Shown here: positions 15,269 to 24,200 of the stretch, one piece after another
How positions within the stretch are numbered: position 1 is the stretch's first letter
Layout of the letters: each line of letters begins with the position of its first letter
Virus record (IMG/VR): IMGVR_UViG_3300005468_000580
Coordinates: 1 to 44,794 of that record
Origin: a virus
DNA length: 44,794 nt
Reading direction: 5' to 3' (one strand)
Position numbers and translations under genes: made by a program
Notes under the pieces: model-generated
Seen by the model: the letters and a program-made list of their open reading frames with translations, nothing else
What the model was told of the DNA's origin: nothing
Database searches by the model: none

Positions 15269-15345
15269 TCAAAAGTTGAAAGTGCTGAGTTGAAAGTGCT
15301 GAGTAGAAAGTAGGACTCAGCACTTTCAACTCAGCACTTGCTCCT
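15268..15345. repeat. GTGCTGAGT hairpin repeat
   Basis: Two direct copies of GTTGAAAGTGCTGAGT followed by GAAAGTAGG meet ACTCAGCACTTTCAACTCAGCACTT, forming a long stem. It lies between the acidic late protein and the phosphoribosyltransferase. Confidence 0.7.
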
Positions 15346-15648
15346 TCACTCGGGGTCGCCATAGTAGTAATAGCTGGAGTCTCCTCCACCGCCATCGCCG
15401 CCGCCATCGCCCCCATCTCCATCTCCATCCCCGTCATCGTCGTCATCATCGTCGCCATCATCATCCTCTCCGTCATCCTTCTCCATCTGCTCGATCCGGC
15501 AATGGCATTTGCCGCCGCTCAGACAGTCCGGGTTGGGCGCGCCCGGCAACTCCTCCTCCATCTCTGACTCGGCTCCGTCCCAGCTTGCGCACACGGGGCA
15601 ACTCTTGCCGCCGCCGGTGCGATAGGTGTAGACCGTGATCATCGCCAT
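15346..15648 (-). CDS. small late protein with Cys cluster and Asp/Gly tail
   Basis: A 100-residue protein. Residues 1-50 have the CPVCASWDG ... PDCLSGGKCHCR pattern, seen at the ends of phage minor head proteins and probably a zinc site. From about residue 57 it is almost only Asp and Gly (GEDDDGDDDDDDDGDG followed by glycine-rich sequence) and ends SSYYYYGDPE. The acidic tail could bind cations or act as a DNA mimic. The ATG overlaps the previous stop (TAATG). Confidence 0.6.
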   Translation of the reverse strand: MAMITVYTYRTGGGKSCPVCASWDGAESEMEEELPGAPNPDCLSGGKCHCRIEQMEKDDGEDDDGDDDDDDDGDGDGDGGDGGGDGGGGDSSYYYYGDPE

Positions 15649-16292
15649 TATTGAAAGACCAACGAGGCGCTGAATTCGACCCAGGGCACGAGCTGCGTCG
15701 CCTCGACCTCGTCTTCAGGTAAATCCGCCGTGCCAGAGGGGGCGCCAATCTCGATCATCTCGCGATGAAGGCCCGCGCTGTCGTGTCCGACTTCGACAAC
15801 CAGCACGTCCCCAGCCTGACACACGACCGGCGTGAGGGCGTCGCCATCGGCAAAGGTTTTGTTCCGCAGCGAGGCCGCGTAGGTCGTCGCCGGGCCATAT
15901 TGACCGACCGCGAGCAGCGTTCCTCTGACGATCGTCCCATCGCCGGAGAGGACACGGGCGCCTTGTTGCGAGGTCGGTGAGCCAGTGATGAACCGCGTCC
16001 GCATTTGAAGCTTGATCGTCCCCGAGATGGTTTGCGCGGCGAGCGGGGCGCTAATGGCTTGCAGGTGGCAGCGCGGCGTGACCCCGACCTGACCAGGCAG
16101 CAAGCTCGTAAAACCTTCTCCGCCGCTTTTAGCCGAGAGCAGCGAGCGGCGAATGAGGTTGAGAAAACTGGCCCATCCGGCATCGACCGCGGGCGAGATC
16201 CCCGGCGTCCCGGTGTCGCTGAAGTAAAGTCTGGTCGGCGCGGCCGGCGCAGAGGGCGATGATTTTCCGGCGCCGAGTAAGGGAAGCGACAT
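15648..16292 (-). CDS. structural protein, probably jelly-roll
   Basis: A 214-residue protein with GGAGGTGTAG before the ATG. It has the tone of virion structural proteins: small residues, many beta strands (ISGTIKLQMRTRFITGSP, GTIVRGTLLAVGQYG, GDVLVVEVGHDSAG) and few charges. Its position between connector-type genes and fibre genes fits a tail or neck component. No named family is recognised. Confidence 0.6.
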   Translation of the reverse strand: MSLPLLGAGKSSPSAPAAPTRLYFSDTGTPGISPAVDAGWASFLNLIRRSLLSAKSGGEGFTSLLPGQVGVTPRCHLQAISAPLAAQTISGTIKLQMRTRFITGSPTSQQGARVLSGDGTIVRGTLLAVGQYGPATTYAASLRNKTFADGDALTPVVCQAGDVLVVEVGHDSAGLHREMIEIGAPSGTADLPEDEVEATQLVPWVEFSASLVFQ

Positions 16293-16303
16293 CTACACCT
16301 CCA

Positions 16304-16672
16304 CTATATTTCGACGTAGACCAGGCCGCCTGAAAAAGGCCCGGTCGATGAAGCGTTCATGTTCAGCAACTCCCCGACCACGGTCTCAAACCACCCCACC
16401 GGATTGAAGGGCAGCACAAAGCCGCCATTCGCGGCCAACTGAATCTTGTTGGTCGAGCCCCCAAAGATGACCGTGCCGCCGGCGGTCGATTCGAAGTAGA
16501 TGTTGCCGGCGGCCCCGGCCAGGATGAACAAGGCGAGGACGCGAATCTTTTTGCCGCTCACTAATCCAACCAGGGTGTTGTTGCCACTCGTCGCCGCGGC
16601 GATGGCGGCGAACTTCGGAATCACCGGATGGCCGTTAGCGTCGACCAGGACGTGGGCGTGTTGGTTGACCAT
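16304..16672 (-). CDS. small structural beta protein
   Basis: A 122-residue protein; the ATG follows GGAGGAGGTGAG, which decides the start over an upstream in-frame one. HVLVDANGHPVIPKFAA is followed by a beta-sandwich pattern (VSGKKIRVLALFILAGAAGNIYFES, GGTVIFGG). Comparable proteins sit beside head-tail genes in many phages, so a decoration or neck role is inferred. Confidence 0.6.
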   Translation of the reverse strand: MVNQHAHVLVDANGHPVIPKFAAIAAATSGNNTLVGLVSGKKIRVLALFILAGAAGNIYFESTAGGTVIFGGSTNKIQLAANGGFVLPFNPVGWFETVVGELLNMNASSTGPFSGGLVYVEI

Positions 16673-16673
16673 C

Positions 16674-17084
16674 TCACCTCCTCCTTGGATCATTCGGATT
16701 GACAGCACCAGGGTTGTCCATCATCCCGACTTTGAAGTATTGATCCGGCCGGTCAGTGTCTGAGTCGATGGCGTCATTGTCCGAAGCGGAGATGCCGCCG
16801 GCGTAAGGCTGAGCCGCGCTGATCTGCCCGCGCTGCCGCAGATCTTTCGCCAGGCCCAGGTAGCGTTTGGCGATCTCGCCGCTCCCGTCATCCGAAAAAG
16901 TGTTCTGCCGGGCGGCGATGGACTCACAGCACCGCGCAGCAGCGAACTCGACGCGCGGTTCAAGCGAGAGCGCCGCCGTCACTTCTTCATTGCTTAGAAT
17001 CTGATGGCCGGTGTCGACGTCACCGATGAAGAACCGGACTTTGTCGCGGTCAGTTAGGAGGGAAGTGTCATAAGACCAGCTCAT
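16674..17084 (-). CDS. head-tail connector protein, gp6-like
   Basis: A 136-residue protein beginning MSWSYDTSLLTDRDKVRFFIGD, followed by ILSNEEVTAAL and a helix with AAARCCESIAAR. This matches the gp6/gp15-type connectors that form a ring under the portal. It is shortly downstream of the capsid gene, as is usual. The C-terminus (PDQYFKVGMMDNPG) is short and disordered. Confidence 0.7.
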   Translation of the reverse strand: MSWSYDTSLLTDRDKVRFFIGDVDTGHQILSNEEVTAALSLEPRVEFAAARCCESIAARQNTFSDDGSGEIAKRYLGLAKDLRQRGQISAAQPYAGGISASDNDAIDSDTDRPDQYFKVGMMDNPGAVNPNDPRRR

Positions 17085-17116
17085 CCACGCTTTGCTCCTG
17101 GCGCGCGCGCAGCGCG

Positions 17117-17968
17117 CTATTGCGCCGCCGGCTGGATCATCTGGAAGTTGGTCCCGTCGTAGACGGCGACCACGATGGAGCCAGCTTTGATGAAGTTGTC
17201 CGCCGGGTCTGTGCTCACGCCGCGCTTGAGGGCTTTGGCCCCCAGGCCATTGACGTTGACGGTGCAGGCGCCGGTATTCGCCGTGTTGGCCTTGAAGGTG
17301 ACCATCATGCCGGTGGTGTAGGCCGTCGCCGCCGGGCTCAAGGTGGCCACGTAGTCATCAGTCGAGCCGGCATCAGTGAAGTAGTTGAGCGTGGCGGTGG
17401 TGATCCCGCCGCTGTTATTGATCGAGGTGCTACTGGCCGCTCCGAGCGTTGGAGTCACCAGCGTCGGCGAAGTGGAAAAGACGAGATTGTTTGTGCCCGT
17501 GGCTCCAGCGCTGGTCACGCCTTCAAGCAGCAGATGCCCGGTGACCGCCAGCGCATTGCTGCCCAGCGTCGCGCCTCCAAGCGCCAGCGATGTGCCGGTA
17601 GCAGCGCCCAAAACAGGCGTCACCAGAGTCGGCGAAGTCGAGAAGACGAGGTTAGTCGACGTCGTACCCGTCGCACCCGCAACAGTGTAGCCGGTGATGT
17701 TGTTGAAGGCCGTGATCCCGGCTGAAGAAGCATTCGTCCCGCCATTGGCCACCGGCAGCGTGCCGGTGATCCCGCCGACCGGATAGGCAACGGTGACCAC
17801 GCCATTAACATCACCAGTCAGCGAGCCATTCGGGAAGCGCAAGCCCCGCGGCACGCGATAGGTCGGCACGCCATCCTGCTCTTGGATAATAAACGCGGTC
17901 TGATAGCTCCAACCGATTGAGGCCAGCAGCAGCAAGGCAAGCAAGGTTGCAGCAATCTTTCTCTTCAT
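17117..17968 (-). CDS. secreted fibre-like protein with repeated shaft module
   Basis: A 283-residue protein. Residues 1-22 form a signal peptide (KRKIAATLLALLLLASIGW), encoded partly by a GCA-rich repeat. RFPNGSL...GVVTV is shared with the protein at 11563. The centre holds fibre-type repeats of the form NLVFSTSPTLVTPxLGAA, twice in full. The last 83 residues are nearly the same as the end of the protein at 19328 (GACTVNVNGLGAKALKRG, IVVAVYDGTNFQMIQPAAQ), so the two share a structural module. It is probably a fibre or surface protein; the signal peptide suggests export. Confidence 0.65.
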   Translation of the reverse strand: MKRKIAATLLALLLLASIGWSYQTAFIIQEQDGVPTYRVPRGLRFPNGSLTGDVNGVVTVAYPVGGITGTLPVANGGTNASSAGITAFNNITGYTVAGATGTTSTNLVFSTSPTLVTPVLGAATGTSLALGGATLGSNALAVTGHLLLEGVTSAGATGTNNLVFSTSPTLVTPTLGAASSTSINNSGGITTATLNYFTDAGSTDDYVATLSPAATAYTTGMMVTFKANTANTGACTVNVNGLGAKALKRGVSTDPADNFIKAGSIVVAVYDGTNFQMIQPAAQ

Positions 17969-18186
17969 GACGTCTCTTTCCTTTTCTTCTTGGCAGCCAC
18001 GGCCGCGCTCTTCACTTCCGGCGATGCTGGAGCAACAGCAGCGGGCGATTCTTTTCGCGCTTCGAGAAAGCCGCCCCGCAGCAGCGGCTGGAGGATGCGA
18101 TCAGGCCACTCGGCGGCCTCGGGCACCGGAGCGCCAGCAGGTCTCACCTCATCGCCGACTTTGATCTGTCTTTTCGCCAGGTACAT
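17965..18186 (-). CDS. small head-region protein
   Basis: A 73-residue protein starting at MYLAKRQIKVGDEV behind GAGGAAGTG; a longer frame upstream is translated repeat and is rejected. The C-terminus is alanine/lysine-rich (AAVAAKKKRKETS). Its place directly after the capsid gene, with an ATGA overlap onto the fibre gene, suggests a head-completion or decoration role, but no family is recognised. Confidence 0.55.
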   Translation of the reverse strand: MYLAKRQIKVGDEVRPAGAPVPEAAEWPDRILQPLLRGGFLEARKESPAAVAPASPEVKSAAVAAKKKRKETS

Positions 18187-18194
18187 CACTTCCT

Positions 18195-18235
18195 CATTCT
18201 GCCTACTACCTACCGCCCTCTGCCTACTGCTTAAG
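18195..18235. repeat. heptamer repeat array
   Basis: Degenerate CTGCCTACTACCTACCGCC copies end at the stop codon of the capsid gene. It belongs to the family at 13945-14034. Confidence 0.6.
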
Positions 18236-19220
18236 CGATACACTGATCGAAGAATTGCCCCATATCGCTCGCCACCACCTTATGGTCGAAGCCAGTCTCA
18301 CCTTCGATCCGGTAGCTCTTGATCCTCTGCTCCCACCACTTGGTGACCCGGTAGCCGTCTTCGCCGCCATACAACCCGGTCCAGAGAAAGGTGTAGCCGG
18401 CCGAGGGCATCAGGATCGACGGCGCCGGATTGGCGTAAGCCAGCAGCGCCCCTTTGCCAAAGATGAAATCGACCACGGCCGTCGCACCCTTGGCCGCCGT
18501 GTTAACAACCGCTCCCGGGATCAGGACTTTGTTCACGCCGAATAATGCCGCGACGGCTTGCGGAGTGACGATGGCCGGGGCGCCGGGCGTCCCGTTGTAC
18601 TTGATGCGATCAATGATCAACGCGTGATCCTCGAGCACGCGCCAGACGCGAGGGCTGGGGATGAAGACGTTGGGCTTATAGCCGGTCACGCTCATGATCT
18701 GGAGGCAGCGGTCCTTGACGATCGAGATCGGATCGCTCGATGCCTGATCCCACTGCACAAACTGATTCGCACCCGGGCCGCTGGAGACGCCCGTCTGATC
18801 GGTGTTGCCCCAGATCGAGGTACCAAAGAATTGCGACGCCCACTTCCTCTCACGGCGCAGCAGGATCTTCTGTCCCACAAAGGCCGTCGAGTCGCGATCC
18901 AGGTCAATCGGGTTGTCCTGGTTCTGCAGGTCCTGTTCGGACACATCCTTATGGATGGCGTAAGGATCGCAATAGTAGTTGGGTGTGTTGTCCACGTCCC
19001 AGCCGCTGCCCGCGCTTTCAGTGCCAGGCGCTCTGACCTCCGCCTCATCCCGGAACCAATCATCTTTCCCGTACTTGAAGTACCGGTCCGATTGCTTCGC
19101 GACCGGCACAATGGGAAAGACCTGGTGCGCGATGAAGTTTTCCGCAGCCTGCATATACGCCACCAGGATGTTCGTCAAAGGCGCGTTTACATGAATGTCA
19201 CTCCGAGTTGGACCAGGCAT
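18231..19220 (-). CDS. major capsid protein
   Basis: A 329-residue protein. ILVAYMQAAENFIAHQVFPIVPV near the N-terminus, FRDEAEVRAPGTESAGSGWDV (E-loop-like region) and the central VFIPSPRVWRVLEDH / LFGVNKVLIPGAV segments follow the pattern of HK97-fold capsid proteins of the gpE type, which form the icosahedral shell. Position supports this: it follows scaffold and decoration genes and precedes the connector. The N-terminus is not extended by a scaffold domain, in line with a separate scaffold gene. Confidence 0.85.
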   Translation of the reverse strand: MPGPTRSDIHVNAPLTNILVAYMQAAENFIAHQVFPIVPVAKQSDRYFKYGKDDWFRDEAEVRAPGTESAGSGWDVDNTPNYYCDPYAIHKDVSEQDLQNQDNPIDLDRDSTAFVGQKILLRRERKWASQFFGTSIWGNTDQTGVSSGPGANQFVQWDQASSDPISIVKDRCLQIMSVTGYKPNVFIPSPRVWRVLEDHALIIDRIKYNGTPGAPAIVTPQAVAALFGVNKVLIPGAVVNTAAKGATAVVDFIFGKGALLAYANPAPSILMPSAGYTFLWTGLYGGEDGYRVTKWWEQRIKSYRIEGETGFDHKVVASDMGQFFDQCIA

Positions 19221-19239
19221 ACTCTCTCACTCACTTTCG

Positions 19240-19326
19240 TTCGTTCACAGTGCTGAGTCAAAAGTGCTGAGTAGAAAGTCGAGACCGAGAGCCACTCAGC
19301 ACTTTTGACTTTCAACTTTCGACTGC
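19240..19326. repeat. GTGCTGAGT hairpin repeat
   Basis: CAGTGCTGAGTCAAAAGTGCTGAGT faces ACTCAGCACTTTTGACTTTC, with a short GC-rich loop around 19285. It lies between the decoration and capsid genes and may set their relative transcript levels. Confidence 0.7.
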
Positions 19327-19327
19327 C

Positions 19328-19960
19328 CTATTGCGCGGCGGGTTGGATCATTTGAAAATTCGTGCCGTCATAGACGGCGACGACGATAGATCCAACCTTG
19401 ATGAAGTTGTCGCCGGGGTCGGTGCTCACCCCGCGCTTGAGGGCTTTGGCGCCGAGGCCGTTGACGTTGACGGTGCACGCCCCGGTGTTGGCGGTGGCGG
19501 CTTTGAAGGTGACCGTCATGCCGGTGTAGTAAGCCGGGGGCGCCGGCGCGAGCGTGATCACGTAGTCGTCGGTCGAGGCGGTATCTGCCGCATAGAGGCC
19601 GTCATGGTTGCGCGGCGAAAGGAAGATCGGCCGATTCTCGCCCGACACGCCGCCCATCAGGCACTTGCCGACCACCGCCCCTGTGCCATCAGCGGCCACG
19701 AATTTGCCGCTGGAGTTGACCATCACGTTCCCACCGGAGGCGACGGTACCGCCGAGCTGCCCGAGGCTGATCCCCTGGAACATCAACTCAGCGTCGCGAC
19801 CGGATTCAGGTTTGTTCTGGAGGATGGCTGGAGCATCGGCGCCGGCTCCGGCCAGCGCCGCCTTGCTGTTGCTATCGACCGCGATGGCGTAATACTGCTT
19901 CGCCGAGAGGTCACTCGCCGCCACGAGCGTAATTGGTAGAATCGGAACTTCACCAGGCAT
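19328..19960 (-). CDS. decoration protein fused to a fibre-type module
   Basis: A 210-residue protein. Residues 1-115 have the pattern of small capsid-decoration or DUF2190-like proteins (ITLVAASDLSAKQYYAI, ILQNKPESGRDAELMFQG, GGTVASGGNVMV). Residues 128-210 are the module also found at the C-terminus of the fibre-like protein at 17117. The fusion puts a fibre-type module on what should be a capsid-surface protein, next to the capsid gene. Confidence 0.6.
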   Translation of the reverse strand: MPGEVPILPITLVAASDLSAKQYYAIAVDSNSKAALAGAGADAPAILQNKPESGRDAELMFQGISLGQLGGTVASGGNVMVNSSGKFVAADGTGAVVGKCLMGGVSGENRPIFLSPRNHDGLYAADTASTDDYVITLAPAPPAYYTGMTVTFKAATANTGACTVNVNGLGAKALKRGVSTDPGDNFIKVGSIVVAVYDGTNFQMIQPAAQ

Positions 19961-19977
19961 AGTTCATTCACTCCGTT

Positions 19978-20070
19978 CATTCAGTGCTGAGTTGAAAGTG
20001 CTAAGTTGAAAGTCAGGCCCGCTGGCCACTCAGCACTTTCCACTTTCAACTTTCCACTGCTTTTCAACTG
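19978..20070. repeat. GTGCTGAGT hairpin repeat
   Basis: CAGTGCTGAGTTGAAAGTGCT faces CACTCAGCACTTTCCACTTTC, with GGCCCGCTGGCC as a palindromic loop. The stop of the scaffold gene lies at its right end. Confidence 0.7.
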
Positions 20071-20819
20071 ACCGCGCGGCGAGCCTCGTCCTGCTCGCGC
20101 TCATACTGCGCATAGAGCTGCTTACCTTCGGCAGTCTTAAGCACCCGGTCGATGGCTTGCTGCTTGGTCAGGCCGTCCGTGCTCTTCTGGACCAGGCCGT
20201 CCGCCAGCTTCTCGATGGCCTCAAAGGCATCGCCGCCGCCGCCCACGACGCCGATGCGTCCGAATTCACCCAGCAAAGCGGATTGGCGCGCGATTTCGTT
20301 GGCGGCTTTGAGCACGGTTTCGAGTTTCGTGAAGGTCTCAGGCTGGAGTTTCTCGGCAGCTTCTTTGAGCACGGGGCCAAAATCAGCGGCCGTGGTCGGC
20401 AGATCCGCGTAGGCCGCGGCTTTGGCGATCCATTCGCGCGTGACTCGCTGCTCACGCTCTTCAGCCAGGTTCTTCTCGATCAGCTCACGCTTCTCCTGTT
20501 CGACCTTGATCACGCCCTCCAACTTGGCTCGCTCATCGCGCTCAGCCTTGAGGACCTCCTCAAAGTCGGAAGGCAAGGGCTTGGTCTTGGTCCCCATCTG
20601 AAATGAGGCCTTGACAATGGGGACAAGCTCCTCCGGCAGCTTGTCGTAATCGGGCGTGCCATCGGCTTTCAGCACCAGCTCATAGCTCGGCATCTCATCC
20701 TCGCTTTCGATATGTGGAGTTTCGTCGTCGGCTTTTTTAATCAGGAAGACTCTACGGATAGCAGGCCGAGGCACTAAGGAGACTTCAGCAGGCAGCAGGT
20801 TGGAAAGCCGATTGGGCAA
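20064..20819 (-). CDS. capsid scaffold protein (C-terminal half of an XkdF-type protein)
   Basis: A 251-residue protein with a long charged coiled-coil centre (about 85-125, EEVLKAERDERAKLEGVIKV), as expected for a scaffold that guides capsid assembly and is then removed. The N-terminus LLPAEVSLVPRPAIRRVFLI matches the EVSLVDRPA segment that in XkdF-type proteins follows the protease domain, so protease and scaffold are separate genes here. The start shown is TTG, with no ATG or GTG upstream in frame; the ATG of MPSYELVLKAD (residue 43) is an alternative. A terminator/antiterminator-like structure lies 15 bases upstream. Confidence 0.7.
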   Translation of the reverse strand: MPNRLSNLLPAEVSLVPRPAIRRVFLIKKADDETPHIESEDEMPSYELVLKADGTPDYDKLPEELVPIVKASFQMGTKTKPLPSDFEEVLKAERDERAKLEGVIKVEQEKRELIEKNLAEEREQRVTREWIAKAAAYADLPTTAADFGPVLKEAAEKLQPETFTKLETVLKAANEIARQSALLGEFGRIGVVGGGGDAFEAIEKLADGLVQKSTDGLTKQQAIDRVLKTAEGKQLYAQYEREQDEARRAVS

Positions 20820-20834
20820 CGCGCTCCACCAAGA

Positions 20835-20896
20835 CTGCGAGGGGGAGAAATAGAAAAGGCAGCCACCTTCCCCCTCGCAGGAAAAGATGGCTGCCT
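20835..20896 (-). promoter_or_regulatory. interleaved inverted repeats: attenuator or pseudoknot before the scaffold gene
   Basis: On the minus strand the order is AGGCAGCCA (20896-20888), CTGCGAGGGGGA (20880-20869), TGGCTGCCT (20865-20857), TCCCCCTCGCAG (20846-20835). The first and third pair over 9 bases and run straight into TTTCTATTTC, as an intrinsic terminator. The second and fourth pair over 12 bases and would destroy the first hairpin, as an antiterminator. Both together would form an H-type pseudoknot. It sits just ahead of the scaffold start and could set how much scaffold is made relative to protease. Confidence 0.65.
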
Positions 20897-20998
20897 CTAC
20901 TAATCTCTCCGGCAGCTTAGAGCCGGTATGCGTCTTTCAACCGGGCAATCCTACCATAGAATGGGCGGCAGCAGCAAAGGCAAAAGCAAAGCAAGCAA

Positions 20999-21202
20999 CT
21001 ACCTGGGTAGCTCACTCTTCGATTCGGACCGAAACAACACCGTCCGCGGCTTCCCCGTCCGCTCATTGAGTTGGACGATGACTGTCACACAGCGCAAGCC
21101 CGCGGTCGCATCGATCTCGGCCGAGCGCCGCCCGAGCTCCGCCGTGATCGCCTCAGTGATAATGCCGGTCAGGCTTATTCCATTGCCGCTCTGACTACTC
21201 AC
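20999..21202 (-). CDS. small hypothetical gene between protease and scaffold
   Basis: A 67-residue protein with a GTG start that overlaps the protease stop (GTGA) and GGGAGGTGA about ten bases upstream. It opens with MSSQSGNGISLTGIITEAITAEL and continues with AGLRCVTVIVQLNERTG, a plausible alpha/beta domain. The family is unknown. A GCA-rich repeat (20965-21000) follows its stop. Confidence 0.55.
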   Translation of the reverse strand: MSSQSGNGISLTGIITEAITAELGRRSAEIDATAGLRCVTVIVQLNERTGKPRTVLFRSESKSELPR

Positions 21203-24200
21203 GCTGCTATCACCTCCCGCACGCCCGTCCCTCCAACTGAAAAGCCGGTGTATTCGCCGCGCTCGACTTTCTGCCATAACACGGGGTCGGAGACATGAAC
21301 ACCCATCACCCATGAGCCCTTAATCACCTTCTGTCTGCCATACGGGCCATCGACCTCGAAATCACAAGGGGCGATGAAGTTTTCGATGACTTCGACGGCG
21401 GCTGGCCCGGGGTTGAACTTACCGTGGTAGTCCTTCACCACCCGGGCAGTCGACAGGTAGTAATGGCACGCTTTCTCAATCTCATCGGCGCTGATCAGGT
21501 CGTCCTGCGTGTCCAAGGTGTCAGGCTCAAGCACTACCGAATAGACGATCTGCCGCGCTCGATCCATCTTCAGAATCGTGGTCGCCCCGTCGCCCAGTCG
21601 CCCCGTCTCCCCGTCGCCCTTCTTCACCTTCTTCTTCCGCCCGCCCTGCGCCGGGAAGTCCGAGAGGGTCAGCCCCGGATCGCCGTGTGTCAGGTAGCCG
21701 TAAGCCCCGACCCCGCCCATCGCCTCGCCATAATCAGCCGGAATCGGCGACATCACCAGCCGGCAGGTACAGCGGTTCTTGCCATAGTCGTTGGCGTAAC
21801 ACAGAGACTGCGGAGCCTTGAGCTGCCGGGGGTGCTCGCCGGCTTTGGTGATCTCTTGCCGGTAGCTCATGATCTGGCAGAAGGGGCAAGGCTTGGTCGA
21901 GGGAACATCGATCTCCCACAGCCAGTAGTCGCCGGCGGCCTCGCCACTATCGTCGAGCTCGGCCGGGGCTTCCTCCACAGGGTCGGCTTTGAAGACCTGC
22001 TCACCCATCAGCGGAAAGACCACGCGCGAGTCATTGACCCAGAGCGCGATGTCTCCCAGTTCAAACTCCAACTCGGGGAATTCCAGGTCCCACTGGGCCG
22101 GGTCCTGGCCGGGCTCAAGGTAGGCGAGCGTGACATGCGGCTGAAAGCCATGCTCGCTCGGACTCTTGAGACCGGCGCCCCACTGGAGAGAGCCAGCCAG
22201 ATAATCCTGGAAGCGCGAGAGACCGGGTACATCGAGCGTCAGATAGAGCACGCGCTCCTGATCCTCAGCCGTCTCTCCCGTCTCTTCAACGCCCGAGTCC
22301 TCACCATCTGCATCGAGGTCAGACGTCGCGCCAAACACACCATAGCCTGAGATGTGGGCCTTGAGCGGGGCATACCCGCGCGCCACATCCCAGAGAGCGT
22401 CCACGAGCTTGCGCTGCAGTTCGCCGTTGTCCCAGACGGCCGAGAGGTCGCCGAGGTAGACGAGCGTCAGGTGCAGGTCCTCGGGCTTCTCGCCGCCGGT
22501 GATGGCTACCGCGTCGGCCATATCACGCGGAATCGACAAACAGATCGCCACGCTCTTTTCGCCGAGGTCCCACTTAGAGACGTCGATGAAGTCGGCCGAC
22601 TTGCGGATCTTGGCCGGGAGCGGGTAAAAGAGCCAGAACCAGCTCCCAGGTCGATAGTCCTTGTGCAGTCTACCGCCTTTCCAGTTAGGATCCACCTGCA
22701 CCCATCGCCCTTCATCCGCTTTGATGTTTGGTGGCGGGCCTTCAGGCGGAGTCTTGGAGGGGGGCGCTACCCAATCGCCGGTCTCCGCCGAGCGCTTGAG
22801 ATTGCCTGAGCGCTCTTCAGGCGGTGTCGCCTTTTTCCTCCGCCCCTTTTTCTTCGGCTCAACTTTGTGCCAGTTCCCATTCGCATCTTTGACATGGACT
22901 GTCGGTCTGGACTGGCCGCCGCCTGAGCCTTCAGAGAACTTTCCATCGGGCCCATGATTGTGGTTGTATTTCTCCAGCCATTCTCTGAGCGCCCCATCGC
23001 TTTTCCTCACCGGGGCTGGCGTCGGGTGGGGCGAGGGTGTCGGTGGATGCTTGGGGCTGCGGGCGTTCACAGTATCCATCAACGATGGGGCTGTCAGGAG
23101 GGGCGCACCCGGTTCCTGAGAACGCGGCGCACGTTTCCCCCCGCCGCGAAAGTCATAGTAGGTCGCCACACCGTTATCGCTGGCATTAGTGAGCGTGTGC
23201 GGCTTGGGGGGAAAGACCCAGAAGCCATCCGAGCCATAGACGATGATCGACTGATCAGGCTTGGCAAATGGGTTCTGCCTTTGAGGGGATCCGGCCAGGG
23301 CCTGAGAGGCGAGGACGCCGGCGCCCGCCCCAGCCCCGGTTGCGCCCACCTTCCCGGCTGCGGTTATCCCATACAGCAGATCGCTGAACAGGGCCCCTTG
23401 CTCGGCCGTCCTGACAGCCTGCATCGCCAGCGCATCGACGCCGGGGACGGCCCGAATCAGATTGGGGTTGATGAAACTGCCGGCCGCTCCGCCAGCGATG
23501 GCGCCAGCCGCAATCGGCCCGAGGTCAGTCACGATGTCATGACCCTCCCAAGACTTCCGATGTTCCCAGGCGTTGCCCAGTTTGCGCTGGAGGTTGGCGA
23601 TCTGTTCTGCTTCCTGTCGAGTATGCGCCAGGTGCTTGGACTCAGCCGCCCCCTGACCATTGGGCACGCTGGCCGCCAATTTCCGCTGCGCATCAGTCGC
23701 CGGCGGACGGGTCAGAACCGCCGCGCGTCCACCCGGCACCGGGCGCAAATCTTTGCCCTGCTGTGCTGGGCTACCACCTTCACCACTGGCAAAGCGGCCG
23801 CGCTCATCATGCTGATGGTTGTACTTTTGGATCATCTCACGCCGCGCTGTTTCACGCTCCAGCAGGCGGCGCGCACGCGCCTGAAGTGTCGCCTTCAATT
23901 CATCGCCCAGGTTGCTCTGCAGGATGCGAGCGATAGCGTTGCGCAGGTGCGGGAGGTCGAGCTTCCCTTCGGCGTCACGGACAGGGAAGTGACGCAAGCT
24001 GCGTGGAGTGGTCTTGTGCTCTTCGTCTTTTTCGCCGCCCGGCTCGAGGTACAAAAAGCACGAATCATTCAAATCATTCTGATAAGCGGTGGACCACTCA
24101 GCTTTCTCGACCTTGCGCGGCTCCCATCCCTGGAGGAATGGCTTCTTGCGCTTCCAGGTGCCGTCCGGCTGCTGCTCCCAGTCTCGGAGGCTGTCGACGT

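Noticed and set aside
15249-15476. Met-rich frame of 75 codons
   Set aside because: It is the shifted reading of the GAC/GGC-rich tail of the gene at 15346.
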